This document shows, in pieces, positions 40,542-52,195 of a stretch of DNA of 64,000 nt. A program made the translations under genes and the position numbers. Under the pieces are notes generated by a model, which had not been told where the DNA came from, did no database searches, and was given only the letters and a program-made list of their open reading frames with translations. Source of the DNA: Aquabacterium sp. A3 (GTDB taxonomy: Bacteria > Pseudomonadota > Gammaproteobacteria > Burkholderiales > Burkholderiaceae_C); contig NZ_JBBPEV010000001.1 of the NCBI RefSeq assembly GCF_038069945.1, forward strand, positions 682,001 to 746,000. Reading direction: 5' to 3'. How positions within the stretch are numbered: position 1 is the first letter of the stretch; the number at the start of each line of letters is the position of its first letter.

Positions 40542-40885
40542 GGACGCCCCTCCCCGCCGCGCGCACCGTCGACGTGATCGGTGCCAGACTCATGGTGGCT
40601 GCGCAACGCCATCTCGATGATGAAGCCCGTGGTCGCAAAGCCGATCACGATGGCGGTGAGCACCAGCGCCTGAGGCAAAGGATCGGCCATGCGCTCGCTG
40701 CCAGCGATGGCTGGCGCGTTCCACCACAAGCGTCCCATGGCAAAAATGAACATGTTGACGGCGTAGCCCAGCAGAGACAGCCCCAGCACCACCGGGAAGG
40801 TGCGGCCACGCAGCATCAGGTACACGCCACAGGCGGTGACCCAGCCCACGCCGCTGGCCACCAGAAATTCGAGGCTCACGTTCAC
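40538..40885 (-). CDS. mrpC: Mrp cation/proton antiporter subunit C
   Basis: A 115-residue NuoK-like protein with three helices. LRGRTFPVVLGLSLLGYAVNMFIF and the C-terminal ALVLTAIVIGFATTGFIIEMALR are typical of MrpC. Overlaps mrpA and mrpD by 4 bases each. Confidence 0.95.
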   Translation of the reverse strand: MNVSLEFLVASGVGWVTACGVYLMLRGRTFPVVLGLSLLGYAVNMFIFAMGRLWWNAPAIAGSERMADPLPQALVLTAIVIGFATTGFIIEMALRSHHESGTDHVDGARGGEGRP

Positions 40886-43722
40886 GCGCGGCTCCTTTCG
40901 GTCGAAACAACAGGCTCCTTGCTGGCCTGGCCCAGCACCGACAGGGTCAGCAAGGTAGCCCCCACCACGGTGATGTACACGCCCAGGTCAAACACGGCTG
41001 CACTGGCCAGCGGCACGTCGCCCAGCACCGGCACGTGGGGGTGTCCGTGGGCGCTGGTGAGGAAGCCGCGCCCAAAGAAGAACGAGGCCACACCCGTCAG
41101 GCCAGCGATGGCCAGGCCCGAACCGATCCACTTGGTGAAGCGCCGCCCCTGCGCGCCGTGCAGCAGGGCCTCAACGCGCGCCTGGCCCTGCGCCATGTAC
41201 TGCACCACCAGGGCAACCGCCGTGATCAACCCGGCGATGAACCCGCCACCTGGCAGGTTGTGACCACGCCAGAAGATGTACAACGACATCACCAACGCCA
41301 TCGGCAATATGAGGCGCGCGGCCACACGCAGCATCAAAGGCTGCTGATCGAACGACCAGGCTCGGCCATCGGCGTCTTGGGCAGGCCGGCGCACCTTGAG
41401 CCCTTCCAGCATGGCCAGCACGCCAATGCCGGCGATGCCCAACACCGTGATCTCGCCAAAGGTGTCATAGCCGCGGAAATCCACCAGCGTGACGTTGACG
41501 ACGTTGGTGCCCCCGCCTCCCGGGATCGACTGCGCCAGCAAGAACCACGACAGTGAGTCGTGGTTGCGCGTGAGCACCATCCAGCACAGGAACGCCACCC
41601 CCAGGCCCGTCACACCAGCCAGCAAGCCATCACGCACCTTGCGTGGCAACGACGATTCGTGGGGTGTGCGCGCCGGCAACAGGGCCAGGCCCATGAGCAT
41701 CAGCACCGTGGCCACCAGCTCGACCGACAGTTGGGTGAGCGCCAGATCGGGGGCAGAAAATGCCAGGAAGGCCAAGGCCGTGACCATGCCGATGGCACCG
41801 GTCAGCAGCACGGCCTTGAAACGATCGTGATGCCCCGTCACCAGCGCTGCGCCACTGGCCAGCAAGACGAGCCACACGGCCACCGCCACGCCCGGCGCGG
41901 GCAGCAGCTCGCGGTCGCCGGCCACCAGCGGCAGCGTGGTCTGCATGAACGGCCAGGCGCCAACCACCAGGGCCGAAAGCACGGTCCAGGCCACATACCG
42001 TTGCAGCGACCCCGTTTCAGTGCCTTGCACCAACGCGCGTGCCGCGCCAGTCAAGCCACTCATCAAGGCGTCAAACACCCCGCGGCCCGTCAAGCGCTGG
42101 GGCTGGTAACCATGCAACCAGCCCCGACGCTGCAAGGCCATGTAAAACAGCACACCGCCCAGCACGGCCAACCCGCTCATCAGCAGCGGCAGGTTGAAGC
42201 CATGCCATATCGAGAGGTGGTACTCCGGCGTCGGACCATTGAGCACGGCCCGTGCGGCCACGTCGACCAGCGGCCCCAGGGTGATGGCAGGCATCACGCC
42301 CACCACCAGGCTGACCACGGCCAACAGCACCACCGGCAGGCGCATCGGCCAGGGAGGTTCGTGTGGGTGGGCATGGGGCAGGTCTTTGGCAGGACCGTTG
42401 AAGAACACGTCGTGCACGAACCGCACCGAATACGCCACCGAGCAGGCCCCGGCCAGCGTCACCACCACGGGCAACCACCAGCCCATGGCCCAGGTGGAGT
42501 GGGCCTCTACAGCCTCCAGAAAGAACATTTCTTTGGACAGGAAGCCGTTGGTGAGGGGCACGCCAGCCATGGCCCCCGCCACGATGATGCCGAAGGTGCC
42601 CGTCCAGGGCAGCACCGACATCAAACCACCCAGGCGGCGCATGTCGCGGGTGCCTGTTTCGTGGTCGATGATGCCGGCCGTCATGAACAAGGCCGCCTTG
42701 AAGGTGGCATGGTTCAGGATGTGGAACACGGCAGCCACCGCCGACAAGGGCGAGGCCAGACCGATCAGGAACGTGATCAGGCCCAGGTGACTGATGGTGG
42801 AGTAGGCCAGCAAGCCTTTGAGGTCGTGGCGAAAGATGGCCACATAGGCGGCGAACGCCAGGGTGATCAGGCCGGCACCGGCCACCAGGGTCTCGAACAG
42901 GCCTGAGCCGCCCAGCACCGGGTACATGCGCGCCAGCATGAACACCCCCGCCTTCACCATGGTGGCCGAATGCAGGTAGGCCGACACAGGCGTGGGCGCG
43001 GCCATGGCGTCGGGCAGCCAGAAGTGGAACGGCCACTGGGCACTTTTGGTGAAGCAACCCAGGAGAATCAGCACCAATGCCAGCGGAAAGTGGGCGTGCG
43101 CACGGATGCGCTCGCCCTGGTCCAGCATCGCGCTGAGTTCGTAGGTGCCGGCGATCTGCCCCAGCACCACGATGCCCGCCAGCATGGCCAGGCCGCCGCC
43201 GCCAGTGATGGCCAATGCCATGCGGGCGCCAGCCCGCGCATCGGCGCGGTGGCCCCAGTAGCCCACCAGCAAGAACGACGAAATGCTGGTCAGCTCCCAG
43301 AACACCACCAGCAAGAGCAGGTTGTCCGACAGCACCACGCCCAACATGGCGGCCATGAACAGCATCAACAGGGTGTAGAGCTTGCCCGCCGAGTCGTCGG
43401 GCCCCAGGTAGAAGTGACCGTACAGCACGATCAGGCTGCCAATGCCCGTGATCAGCAAACCGAACATCAGGGCCAGCCCATCCAGACGGAATCCGATGGT
43501 CAGCCCGAGGTCAGGCACCCATTCGTACTGGCTGAGCAGGGTCTGCCCGGCCATCACCGCCGGGGCCATGGAAAGCAGGCACCCCAGGGCGGCCAAGGTC
43601 ACGGCACCAGCCGCCAGTGCAGTCAGACGCCGCCCGGCAACCGAATTGTTCTTGCCCAAGACAAAGCAGGCCAAGGTGCCCACGAGCAGGGGCAACAGGA
43701 CCGTGAGAACCAGCAGATCCAT
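40882..43722 (-). CDS. mrpA: Mrp cation/proton antiporter subunit A (fused A/B)
   Basis: A 946-residue protein combining the NuoL-like MrpA core (about 1-500: FWELTSISSFLLVGYW, AQWPFHFWLPDAMAAPTP, LLAYSTISHLGL), an MrpA C-terminal part, and an MrpB domain (about 790-946: FWRGHNLPGGGFIAGLI). Fusion of A and B is the usual state in Gram-negative Mrp/Pha systems. The complex exchanges Na+ (or K+, Li+) for protons and supports pH and sodium homeostasis. It is the first gene of the operon. A minus-strand TACAAT lies about 30 bases upstream, without a good -35. Confidence 0.95.
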   Translation of the reverse strand: MDLLVLTVLLPLLVGTLACFVLGKNNSVAGRRLTALAAGAVTLAALGCLLSMAPAVMAGQTLLSQYEWVPDLGLTIGFRLDGLALMFGLLITGIGSLIVLYGHFYLGPDDSAGKLYTLLMLFMAAMLGVVLSDNLLLLVVFWELTSISSFLLVGYWGHRADARAGARMALAITGGGGLAMLAGIVVLGQIAGTYELSAMLDQGERIRAHAHFPLALVLILLGCFTKSAQWPFHFWLPDAMAAPTPVSAYLHSATMVKAGVFMLARMYPVLGGSGLFETLVAGAGLITLAFAAYVAIFRHDLKGLLAYSTISHLGLITFLIGLASPLSAVAAVFHILNHATFKAALFMTAGIIDHETGTRDMRRLGGLMSVLPWTGTFGIIVAGAMAGVPLTNGFLSKEMFFLEAVEAHSTWAMGWWLPVVVTLAGACSVAYSVRFVHDVFFNGPAKDLPHAHPHEPPWPMRLPVVLLAVVSLVVGVMPAITLGPLVDVAARAVLNGPTPEYHLSIWHGFNLPLLMSGLAVLGGVLFYMALQRRGWLHGYQPQRLTGRGVFDALMSGLTGAARALVQGTETGSLQRYVAWTVLSALVVGAWPFMQTTLPLVAGDRELLPAPGVAVAVWLVLLASGAALVTGHHDRFKAVLLTGAIGMVTALAFLAFSAPDLALTQLSVELVATVLMLMGLALLPARTPHESSLPRKVRDGLLAGVTGLGVAFLCWMVLTRNHDSLSWFLLAQSIPGGGGTNVVNVTLVDFRGYDTFGEITVLGIAGIGVLAMLEGLKVRRPAQDADGRAWSFDQQPLMLRVAARLILPMALVMSLYIFWRGHNLPGGGFIAGLITAVALVVQYMAQGQARVEALLHGAQGRRFTKWIGSGLAIAGLTGVASFFFGRGFLTSAHGHPHVPVLGDVPLASAAVFDLGVYITVVGATLLTLSVLGQASKEPVVSTERSRA

Positions 43723-43806
43723 GGGTACACATCCATCAGTGGAGCGCCGATTGTAGGCGGCGTCACCAAGGCCCCATCAGATTTGCGGCCAAACGAAAGC
43801 GTTGGT

Positions 43807-44352
43807 TTACTTTCGTACACGTTGGCGCAAGCGACGCTTGCGGCGCACACGCAATACCCACACCAGAGAAACCAGGTAATACGTCAGCAGCCCCACACCA
43901 CAGGCCAGGAGCGCCAGCCCCAGCACCAATGGCTTGCCCACCCCGGACACCCAGCCCTTGAACCAGCTCCACCAGTCCTTGGCCGGGATCTGGTCGTCCA
44001 TCACCGGGTGGTCTTGCGGGGTGTAGCGGGCCTCACTGCGACCCAGCACCATGGTGCCCAGACGCCACGCCCCGTAATAAATGGGCCCGAAGGTCACCGG
44101 GTTGGTGACCATGGTGCTGACGATGGCCGCCGGCACGTTGGCACGCAGCACGACCGCCGCAGCGGCACTCAAAGGCACCTGTGCAATCGGCACCAGCAGG
44201 CCGAAAAACATGCCCAGCGCCATGCCCATGGCCAGACCTCGTCGGCTGACATGCCACAGGCGAGGCTGAAAAAGCGTGGGACCCAACCACTTCAGCCAGG
44301 GGCTTTGCTGCAGGTGCTCGGGCTTGGGCAGGTGTTTTCGAAGGCGTTCCAT
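43807..44352 (-). CDS. DUF2062 membrane protein
   Basis: A 181-residue protein with two or three membrane helices. The DUF2062 signature is visible in AMGMALGMFFGLLVPIAQVPLS and MVTNPVTFGPIYYGAWRLG (residues about 42-105). A soluble linker and a final helix (about 142-168) precede a highly basic C-terminus. The function of the family is unknown. It is divergent from fumarase. Confidence 0.85.
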   Translation of the reverse strand: MERLRKHLPKPEHLQQSPWLKWLGPTLFQPRLWHVSRRGLAMGMALGMFFGLLVPIAQVPLSAAAAVVLRANVPAAIVSTMVTNPVTFGPIYYGAWRLGTMVLGRSEARYTPQDHPVMDDQIPAKDWWSWFKGWVSGVGKPLVLGLALLACGVGLLTYYLVSLVWVLRVRRKRRLRQRVRK

Positions 44353-44463
44353 CAGATCGGCGTGGCCACAAGGGCCAGGTCGCCGCGGCAGAATTCTATC
44401 GAGGCTGCAGCCTGGCGGCGTAAAATCTTTTGGCTAAGCAAACCGCCCCACGAAGGCCCCACC

Positions 44464-45990
44464 ATGACCACCATCCGACACGACGACCTCGTTGAAAGCG
44501 TCGCAGCCGCGCTGCAGTACATCAGCTACTACCACCCGGCCGACTACATCGCCCACCTGGCCCGTGCCTACGAGCGCGAAGAGTCGCCTGCGGCCAAAGA
44601 CGCCATCGCCCAGATCCTGACGAACTCGCGCATGTGCGCCGAAGGCCACCGCCCCATCTGCCAGGACACCGGCATCGTCAACGTCTTCCTGAAAATCGGG
44701 ATGGGCGTGAAGTGGGAAGGGTTTGGCAACAAGAGCATTCAGGATGCGGTGGACGAAGGCGTGCGCCGTGGCTACAACAACCCGGACAACAAGCTGCGTG
44801 CCTCGGTGCTGTCTGATCCGATTTTCGAGCGCAAGAACACCAAAGACAACACGCCCGCCGTGGTCTTCATGGAGCTGGTGCCGGGTGACACCGTGGACGT
44901 GATCGTGGCGGCCAAGGGTGGCGGCTCGGAGAACAAGTCCAAGGTCTACATGCTCAACCCGTCAGACAACATCGTGGACTGGGTGCTCAAGACCGTGCCG
45001 ACCATGGGCGCCGGCTGGTGCCCGCCCGGCATGCTGGGCATCGGCGTGGGTGGCACGGCCGAGAAGGCCGCCCTGCTGGCCAAAGAGTCGCTGATGGACG
45101 ACATCGACATGTACGAGCTGCTGGCCCGCGGCCCGCAGAACAAGCTTGAAGAGCTGCGCATTGAGCTGTACGAGAAGGTCAACGCCCTGGGCATTGGCGC
45201 GCAAGGCCTGGGTGGCCTGACCACCGTGCTGGACGTGAAAATCAAGACCTGGCCCACGCACGCGGCCTCCAAGCCCATCGCCATGATCCCGAACTGCGCG
45301 GCCACCCGCCACGCGCACTTCGTGATGGATGGCAGCGGCCCCGTGTACCTGGATCCGCCCAGCCTGGACCTGTGGCCCAACGTGCACTGGGCGCCCGACT
45401 ACAACAAGTCCAAGCGCGTGGACCTGAACACACTGACCCGCGAAGAAGTGGCCAGCTGGAAGCCGGGCCAGACCCTGCTGCTCAACGGCAAGATGCTGAC
45501 CGGCCGCGACGCCGCGCACAAGCGCATCCAGGACATGCTGGCCAAGGGTGAGAAGCTGCCCGTGGACTTCACCAACCGCGTCATTTACTACGTGGGCCCG
45601 GTGGACCCGGTGCGCGATGAGGTGGTTGGCCCCGCCGGCCCCACCACCGCCACCCGCATGGACAAGTTCACCGACATGATGCTGGAGAAAACCGGCCTCA
45701 TTTCCATGGTGGGCAAGGCGGAGCGCGGCCCCGCCGCCATCGAAGCCATCAAGAAACACAAGAGCGCCTACCTGATGGCCGTGGGTGGCTCGGCCTACCT
45801 CGTGTCCAAGGCCATCAAAGCCGCCAAGGTGGTGGGTTTTGAAGACCTGGGCATGGAAGCCATCTACGAGTTCGACGTGGTCGACATGCCGGTGACCGTG
45901 GCCGTGGACGCGGGGGGCACCAGTGCGCACATGGAAGGGCCCAAGACCTGGCAGGCCAAGATCGGCAAGATCCCGGTCACGGTGGCCTGA
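44464..45990 (+). CDS. fumA: Class I fumarate hydratase ([4Fe-4S])
   Basis: A 508-residue iron-sulfur fumarase interconverting fumarate and malate in the TCA cycle. The three cluster cysteines are C66 (RPICQDTG), C186 (AGWCPPGM) and C278 (IPNCAATRH), as in E. coli FumA/FumB. The N-terminal (alpha) and C-terminal (beta, from about residue 330) domains are in one chain, unlike two-subunit versions. The ATG follows a CCCCACC stretch without a strong ribosome site, but the N-terminus is typical. Confidence 0.95.
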   Translation: MTTIRHDDLVESVAAALQYISYYHPADYIAHLARAYEREESPAAKDAIAQILTNSRMCAEGHRPICQDTGIVNVFLKIGMGVKWEGFGNKSIQDAVDEGVRRGYNNPDNKLRASVLSDPIFERKNTKDNTPAVVFMELVPGDTVDVIVAAKGGGSENKSKVYMLNPSDNIVDWVLKTVPTMGAGWCPPGMLGIGVGGTAEKAALLAKESLMDDIDMYELLARGPQNKLEELRIELYEKVNALGIGAQGLGGLTTVLDVKIKTWPTHAASKPIAMIPNCAATRHAHFVMDGSGPVYLDPPSLDLWPNVHWAPDYNKSKRVDLNTLTREEVASWKPGQTLLLNGKMLTGRDAAHKRIQDMLAKGEKLPVDFTNRVIYYVGPVDPVRDEVVGPAGPTTATRMDKFTDMMLEKTGLISMVGKAERGPAAIEAIKKHKSAYLMAVGGSAYLVSKAIKAAKVVGFEDLGMEAIYEFDVVDMPVTVAVDAGGTSAHMEGPKTWQAKIGKIPVTVA

Positions 45991-46002
45991 CGGCGGCGGG
46001 GC

Positions 46003-47070
46003 GTGAAGAACCCCTACTTCAACCCCGCCAAGCGGCACCATCGCCCAGATGGCTTCCAGAACAACTACCAGTCGTTCCGGGGCAAGAAGCTGGGCGAGTT
46101 GCTGCGTTGGCGCTGGCAGGCCTGGCGGGCGGGGCACCCCCAACCGCTGCGTGAGCCCATTCCCGTGGTGGCGCCCGATCTGGCCTTCATCCACGGCAAT
46201 GCTCAGGCCGGGCTGCACATGCAGCCCGCCGCCACCTGGATTGGGCACATCACCGTGCTGCTGCAGGTGGGTGGGCTCAACATCCTGACCGACCCGGTGT
46301 TCTCTGAGCGGTGCTTTCCGGTGCAATGGGCCGGCCCCAAGCGGCATACCCCACCGGGCTTGTCACTGGCGCAGTTACCGCGCATCGACGTGGTGCTGCT
46401 GTCGCACAACCATTACGACCACATGGACGAGCACTCGCTGGTCACCCTGGCCGCGCAACGTGGCGGCCCGCCGCTGTTCATCACCCCGCTGGGCCACAAG
46501 CACTGGTTTGCGCGCCGGGGCATCCACCATGTGATTGAGTTGGACTGGTGGGACACGCATGTGATCAACGCCACCGAGCGAAACCACCGCATCCCGGTGA
46601 CGCTGACACCTGCCCAGCACTGGTCGGCCCGCACCGCCACCGATGCCCTGCGCAGCCTCTGGGGCAGCTTTGTGGTGCGATCACCCGATTGCCATGTGTT
46701 TTTCTCGGGCGACACGGCTTACTCCAAGGACTTTATCGACATTCGCCAGCACTTTGCACGTGAACACACACCTGCAAACGGCGGCGGTTTCGACCTGGCC
46801 TTGCTGCCGATCGGCGCTTACGAGCCGCGCTGGTTCATGAAAGACCAGCACTGCAACCCCGAAGAGGCCGTGCAGATCTTTCAAGACCTGGGCTGCAAAC
46901 AGGCCATCGCGGTGCACTGGGGCACATTTCAGCTGACGGATGAGGCGCTGGATGAGCCGCCGAGGGAACTGAGGCGTTCCTGCGCGGCGGCGTCACTGCC
47001 AGACGGCGTTTTTCAAGCCATCGCGGTAGGGTCGTCGATCCACGTCAAGCCTAGACAACGCTCCAACTAG
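46003..47070 (+). CDS. Metallo-beta-lactamase-fold hydrolase (NAPE-PLD-like)
   Basis: A 355-residue protein with the metal motif SHNHYDHMD, FSGDTAYS (bridging Asp) and VHWGTFQL (C-terminal His), the layout of UlaG/NAPE-PLD-like hydrolases. N-terminal FRGKKLGELLRWRW and AATWIGHITVLLQVGG fit that family. Starts with GTG 13 bases after the fumarase stop, so it is probably cotranscribed. The substrate is not predictable; some relatives act on phospholipids, others on phosphodiesters or lactones. Confidence 0.85.
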   Translation: MKNPYFNPAKRHHRPDGFQNNYQSFRGKKLGELLRWRWQAWRAGHPQPLREPIPVVAPDLAFIHGNAQAGLHMQPAATWIGHITVLLQVGGLNILTDPVFSERCFPVQWAGPKRHTPPGLSLAQLPRIDVVLLSHNHYDHMDEHSLVTLAAQRGGPPLFITPLGHKHWFARRGIHHVIELDWWDTHVINATERNHRIPVTLTPAQHWSARTATDALRSLWGSFVVRSPDCHVFFSGDTAYSKDFIDIRQHFAREHTPANGGGFDLALLPIGAYEPRWFMKDQHCNPEEAVQIFQDLGCKQAIAVHWGTFQLTDEALDEPPRELRRSCAAASLPDGVFQAIAVGSSIHVKPRQRSN

Positions 47071-48017
47071 TTCGACGCCGTTTCACCCAAGCGCCTGCGC
47101 CGCACGGCCCCAAGCAATGCGAGCAGGCCGACGGAATACAGCACGAAGGTACTGGCCTCAGGGATGGCCGGTGTGGCGCCCTGCCCCCAAATGGACATGC
47201 CAACACGCAACCGCGCAGTCTGATCCGAATCACTTGCATTGACGAAGGCGAGGCGCAGGACACCGTCCTCGTGAAATGCCTCATCGACTCCCGGTTGGTC
47301 AAACTCATGAAACTTGATCATGCCAGCATCGATGTACGCGGAACCTGCCTGGACAGCGGGCTGGGCAATGGCCAGTAATGAATCGGCGTACGCAGATCTG
47401 TTGTAAGAAACGCTCAGGCCGTCGTCCGAATAGCTGTACGCCAAGCTCATGCCAGCGCTGGCACCCGCCAGTTCCAATAGCGGGGCGTTTGAGCAAAATG
47501 TGTTCGCGAGACACGGGATGGCATTGCTTGCTTCAACGTCCAACGAGTAAGCCAGCTCGATCGCCAGATAGCTGTTGGCAGACAACTGGATGTTGCGCAG
47601 CCAATACTCCCCCGACGACTCCGGCCCCGTCGACATGTTCCAGTTGTACTCCCCGCCCGGCCCCATGGCGATGGCGGACAGAGTCATGCTGTCGGACGTG
47701 GTCGCCCATGTTGCGGTGGCGTTGCCCGCAGGCGTTGTCGCGACACCGGAGGAAGCGGACAACCAGCCGGCAAGCACCTCATCCGTTCGCACAATACCGG
47801 GGGTCTCACGACTGTCGTCATCAACCCACCCGTCAATGACGGTCACGTTCTCTCCGTCGATGAAACTGAAGCTCGGAGCCACGCCATCATCAGGCGTCAG
47901 GTCAATCAGCTTGAGCGTGACGCTGCTGATCGATGCCGAGGCAGAAGAAAATGCCGACGCGGAACCTGACGCAGCCATCAAAGCCACGGCGGCAGCAATC
48001 ACCCTGAGCTTGCGCAT
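47067..48017 (-). CDS. PEP-CTERM-type exported protein
   Basis: A 316-residue secreted protein: signal peptide 1-22 (ending ASA), a Ser/Ala/Asp-rich beta-type body, and a C-terminal sorting signal IPEASTFVLYSVGLLALLGAVRRRR. The motif is PEA rather than PEP but is followed by the standard helix and arginine cluster, which exosortase would recognise and cleave. Such proteins belong to exopolysaccharide-associated sorting systems; no exosortase is in the window. AGGAGA precedes the ATG. Its stop shares the CTAG tetranucleotide with the convergent hydrolase stop. Confidence 0.85.
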   Translation of the reverse strand: MRKLRVIAAAVALMAASGSASAFSSASASISSVTLKLIDLTPDDGVAPSFSFIDGENVTVIDGWVDDDSRETPGIVRTDEVLAGWLSASSGVATTPAGNATATWATTSDSMTLSAIAMGPGGEYNWNMSTGPESSGEYWLRNIQLSANSYLAIELAYSLDVEASNAIPCLANTFCSNAPLLELAGASAGMSLAYSYSDDGLSVSYNRSAYADSLLAIAQPAVQAGSAYIDAGMIKFHEFDQPGVDEAFHEDGVLRLAFVNASDSDQTARLRVGMSIWGQGATPAIPEASTFVLYSVGLLALLGAVRRRRLGETASN

Positions 48018-48170
48018 CCATCTCTCCTGAATCTGTTCGAATCGTGATGCCTAGAGCCGGCAAACACTTGACAATCATATCCATCTGATGGCGTATCGCT
48101 GACAGAACTACCGTGGAAAACTACCGGACTTCATCGGTCTGAATTCACAGTTTCGAAGCCTCTGCACTAC

Positions 48171-48199
48171 AAAAAGAAGGCCACCGCGAAGGTGGCCTT
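48171..48199 (-). terminator. Intrinsic terminator of clpB
   Basis: AAGGCCACC and GGTGGCCTT form a perfect 9-bp stem with a 5-base loop. On the minus strand it is followed by C and five T residues, 24 bases past the clpB stop. Confidence 0.9.
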
Positions 48200-48222
48200 G
48201 GAGATGCGCCTGCGAAAGACGG

Positions 48223-50817
<2,595 letters not shown>

Positions 50818-50859
50818 GAGCACTCCTGGTGGCGCCTCCATGGCGCCCTGTTGCTCATG

Positions 50860-50888
50860 AAGATAAGGCAGCTGCGGCTGTTTTCAAG
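50860..50888 (-). promoter_or_regulatory. Heat-shock (sigma-32) type promoter of clpB
   Basis: On the minus strand CTTGAAA matches the sigma-32 -35 consensus exactly. About 13-14 bases later comes CCTTATCTT, a partial match to the CCCCATNT -10. The predicted start lies about 35 bases before the clpB ATG, which fits a short leader. Confidence 0.6.
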
Positions 50889-50908
50889 GGGCAGCGGCTT
50901 GCGTCACG

Positions 50909-52108
50909 TCAAGAACGGGCGGGGACGGCGGGCGCCTGCTGCGCGTCGTCAAAAACCACACGGTTACGCCCAGCACGCTTGGCCACGTACAGGCAATCAT
51001 CTGCCCGGCGCAGGTCTGGCTCCAGCGAGGCGCCCTCGCTGTGAAAGCTCACCCCGATGCTCACGGTGACGGGCACCGGCCCTTGACGCGTCATGCACGG
51101 CGTTCGCTCCACCAGTTGCCGCAATCGCTCGGCAACCACCCGCGCTTCACCTCGCCCGCGGATGGGCAGCAAGACGGTGAACTCCTCGCCTCCATACCTG
51201 GCGAGCAGCGCATCGTCGCGCAATTGCTCGCGCACGATGCGTGTCAGGTGCCGCAGGACCTCGTCGCCCACCAGGTGTCCATGGCGGTCATTGATCAGTT
51301 TGAAGTGGTCCACATCCATCATCAGCACCGCCACCTGATGCGCTTGATGCGCCTGCAGGGCCAACATGCGCTCGCCAAGTTCGCGCAACCCTCTGCGGGA
51401 CAAGGCGCCGGTGAGGTCGTCGGACAGGGCCCGAGCGTGCAACTGCTGAACCAGCCTGTCGTTGATGATGGCAAACACCACGGCCGCCACCGACAGTGGC
51501 AGCAGCGCGAACGACACGCCCGACCATGGCAGCAGCCAGGCCGGTGCATGCAACCAATGCGCGGGATACGGCCCCGGCACGGTCAGGCCATGCCACAGCA
51601 TCAGCAACCACAGGGTGGCAAAGCCCCCCGCCACGACCAACAACCCCAACTCGCTGGGGGTGACCCGGGGGCTGCGAAGGATCAACCAACCCTGGTCCAG
51701 CAGCAAGACCACGCTGACGATGGCGAACACCGACGACACGGCCAGCACGAATGCAGCGGCGTCACCCCACCACGCCACGCCCCACAGCAGCGCCCCGGCG
51801 CTCAGGGTCAGTGCGCCGCCCCAGGCAGGATGGGTGCGTCGTCCATTGAGCTGGCGAAACGCCCAGGCCAGCAAACACACGCCCATGGCCGCCAGCCCGA
51901 TGGCGAACTGTCCCAGGGTGGGCTGCCAGGCCGCGGGCCCGAAAGCCAGCAGCAACATGGCCGCCAGGCACACGAACGCCGCCCGGTAAAGGTGCACGGC
52001 CTGGCGAATGCGCGGCTGATCCGTGCGCACCAAACCCATCAAGCCCAGGCCCACAAGTGCCCCGGCACCCGCCAATGCGTAACTGGTGAAAATGTCCACG
52101 CCCGCCAT
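50909..52108 (-). CDS. Membrane-bound diguanylate cyclase (GGDEF)
   Basis: A 399-residue protein with about seven membrane helices in the first ~225 residues (a MASE-like sensor of unknown ligand) and a C-terminal GGDEF domain (about 235-395). The active-site motif is GGEEF within ARYGGEEFTVLLP, and the substrate region DVDHFKLINDRHGHLVGDEVL is intact, so c-di-GMP synthesis is expected. The usual inhibitory RxxD upstream of GGEEF is replaced by RDDA. Separated from clpB by about 90 bases. Confidence 0.9.
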   Translation of the reverse strand: MAGVDIFTSYALAGAGALVGLGLMGLVRTDQPRIRQAVHLYRAAFVCLAAMLLLAFGPAAWQPTLGQFAIGLAAMGVCLLAWAFRQLNGRRTHPAWGGALTLSAGALLWGVAWWGDAAAFVLAVSSVFAIVSVVLLLDQGWLILRSPRVTPSELGLLVVAGGFATLWLLMLWHGLTVPGPYPAHWLHAPAWLLPWSGVSFALLPLSVAAVVFAIINDRLVQQLHARALSDDLTGALSRRGLRELGERMLALQAHQAHQVAVLMMDVDHFKLINDRHGHLVGDEVLRHLTRIVREQLRDDALLARYGGEEFTVLLPIRGRGEARVVAERLRQLVERTPCMTRQGPVPVTVSIGVSFHSEGASLEPDLRRADDCLYVAKRAGRNRVVFDDAQQAPAVPARS

Positions 52109-52195
52109 GTGCTTTTTGCCAGCCGAAAGATGCCCTCGTTATCGGCGAACCAGCGCCGGTCTGTAGCACCGCTGGCCACAGCCTGCGCCCGGGCC

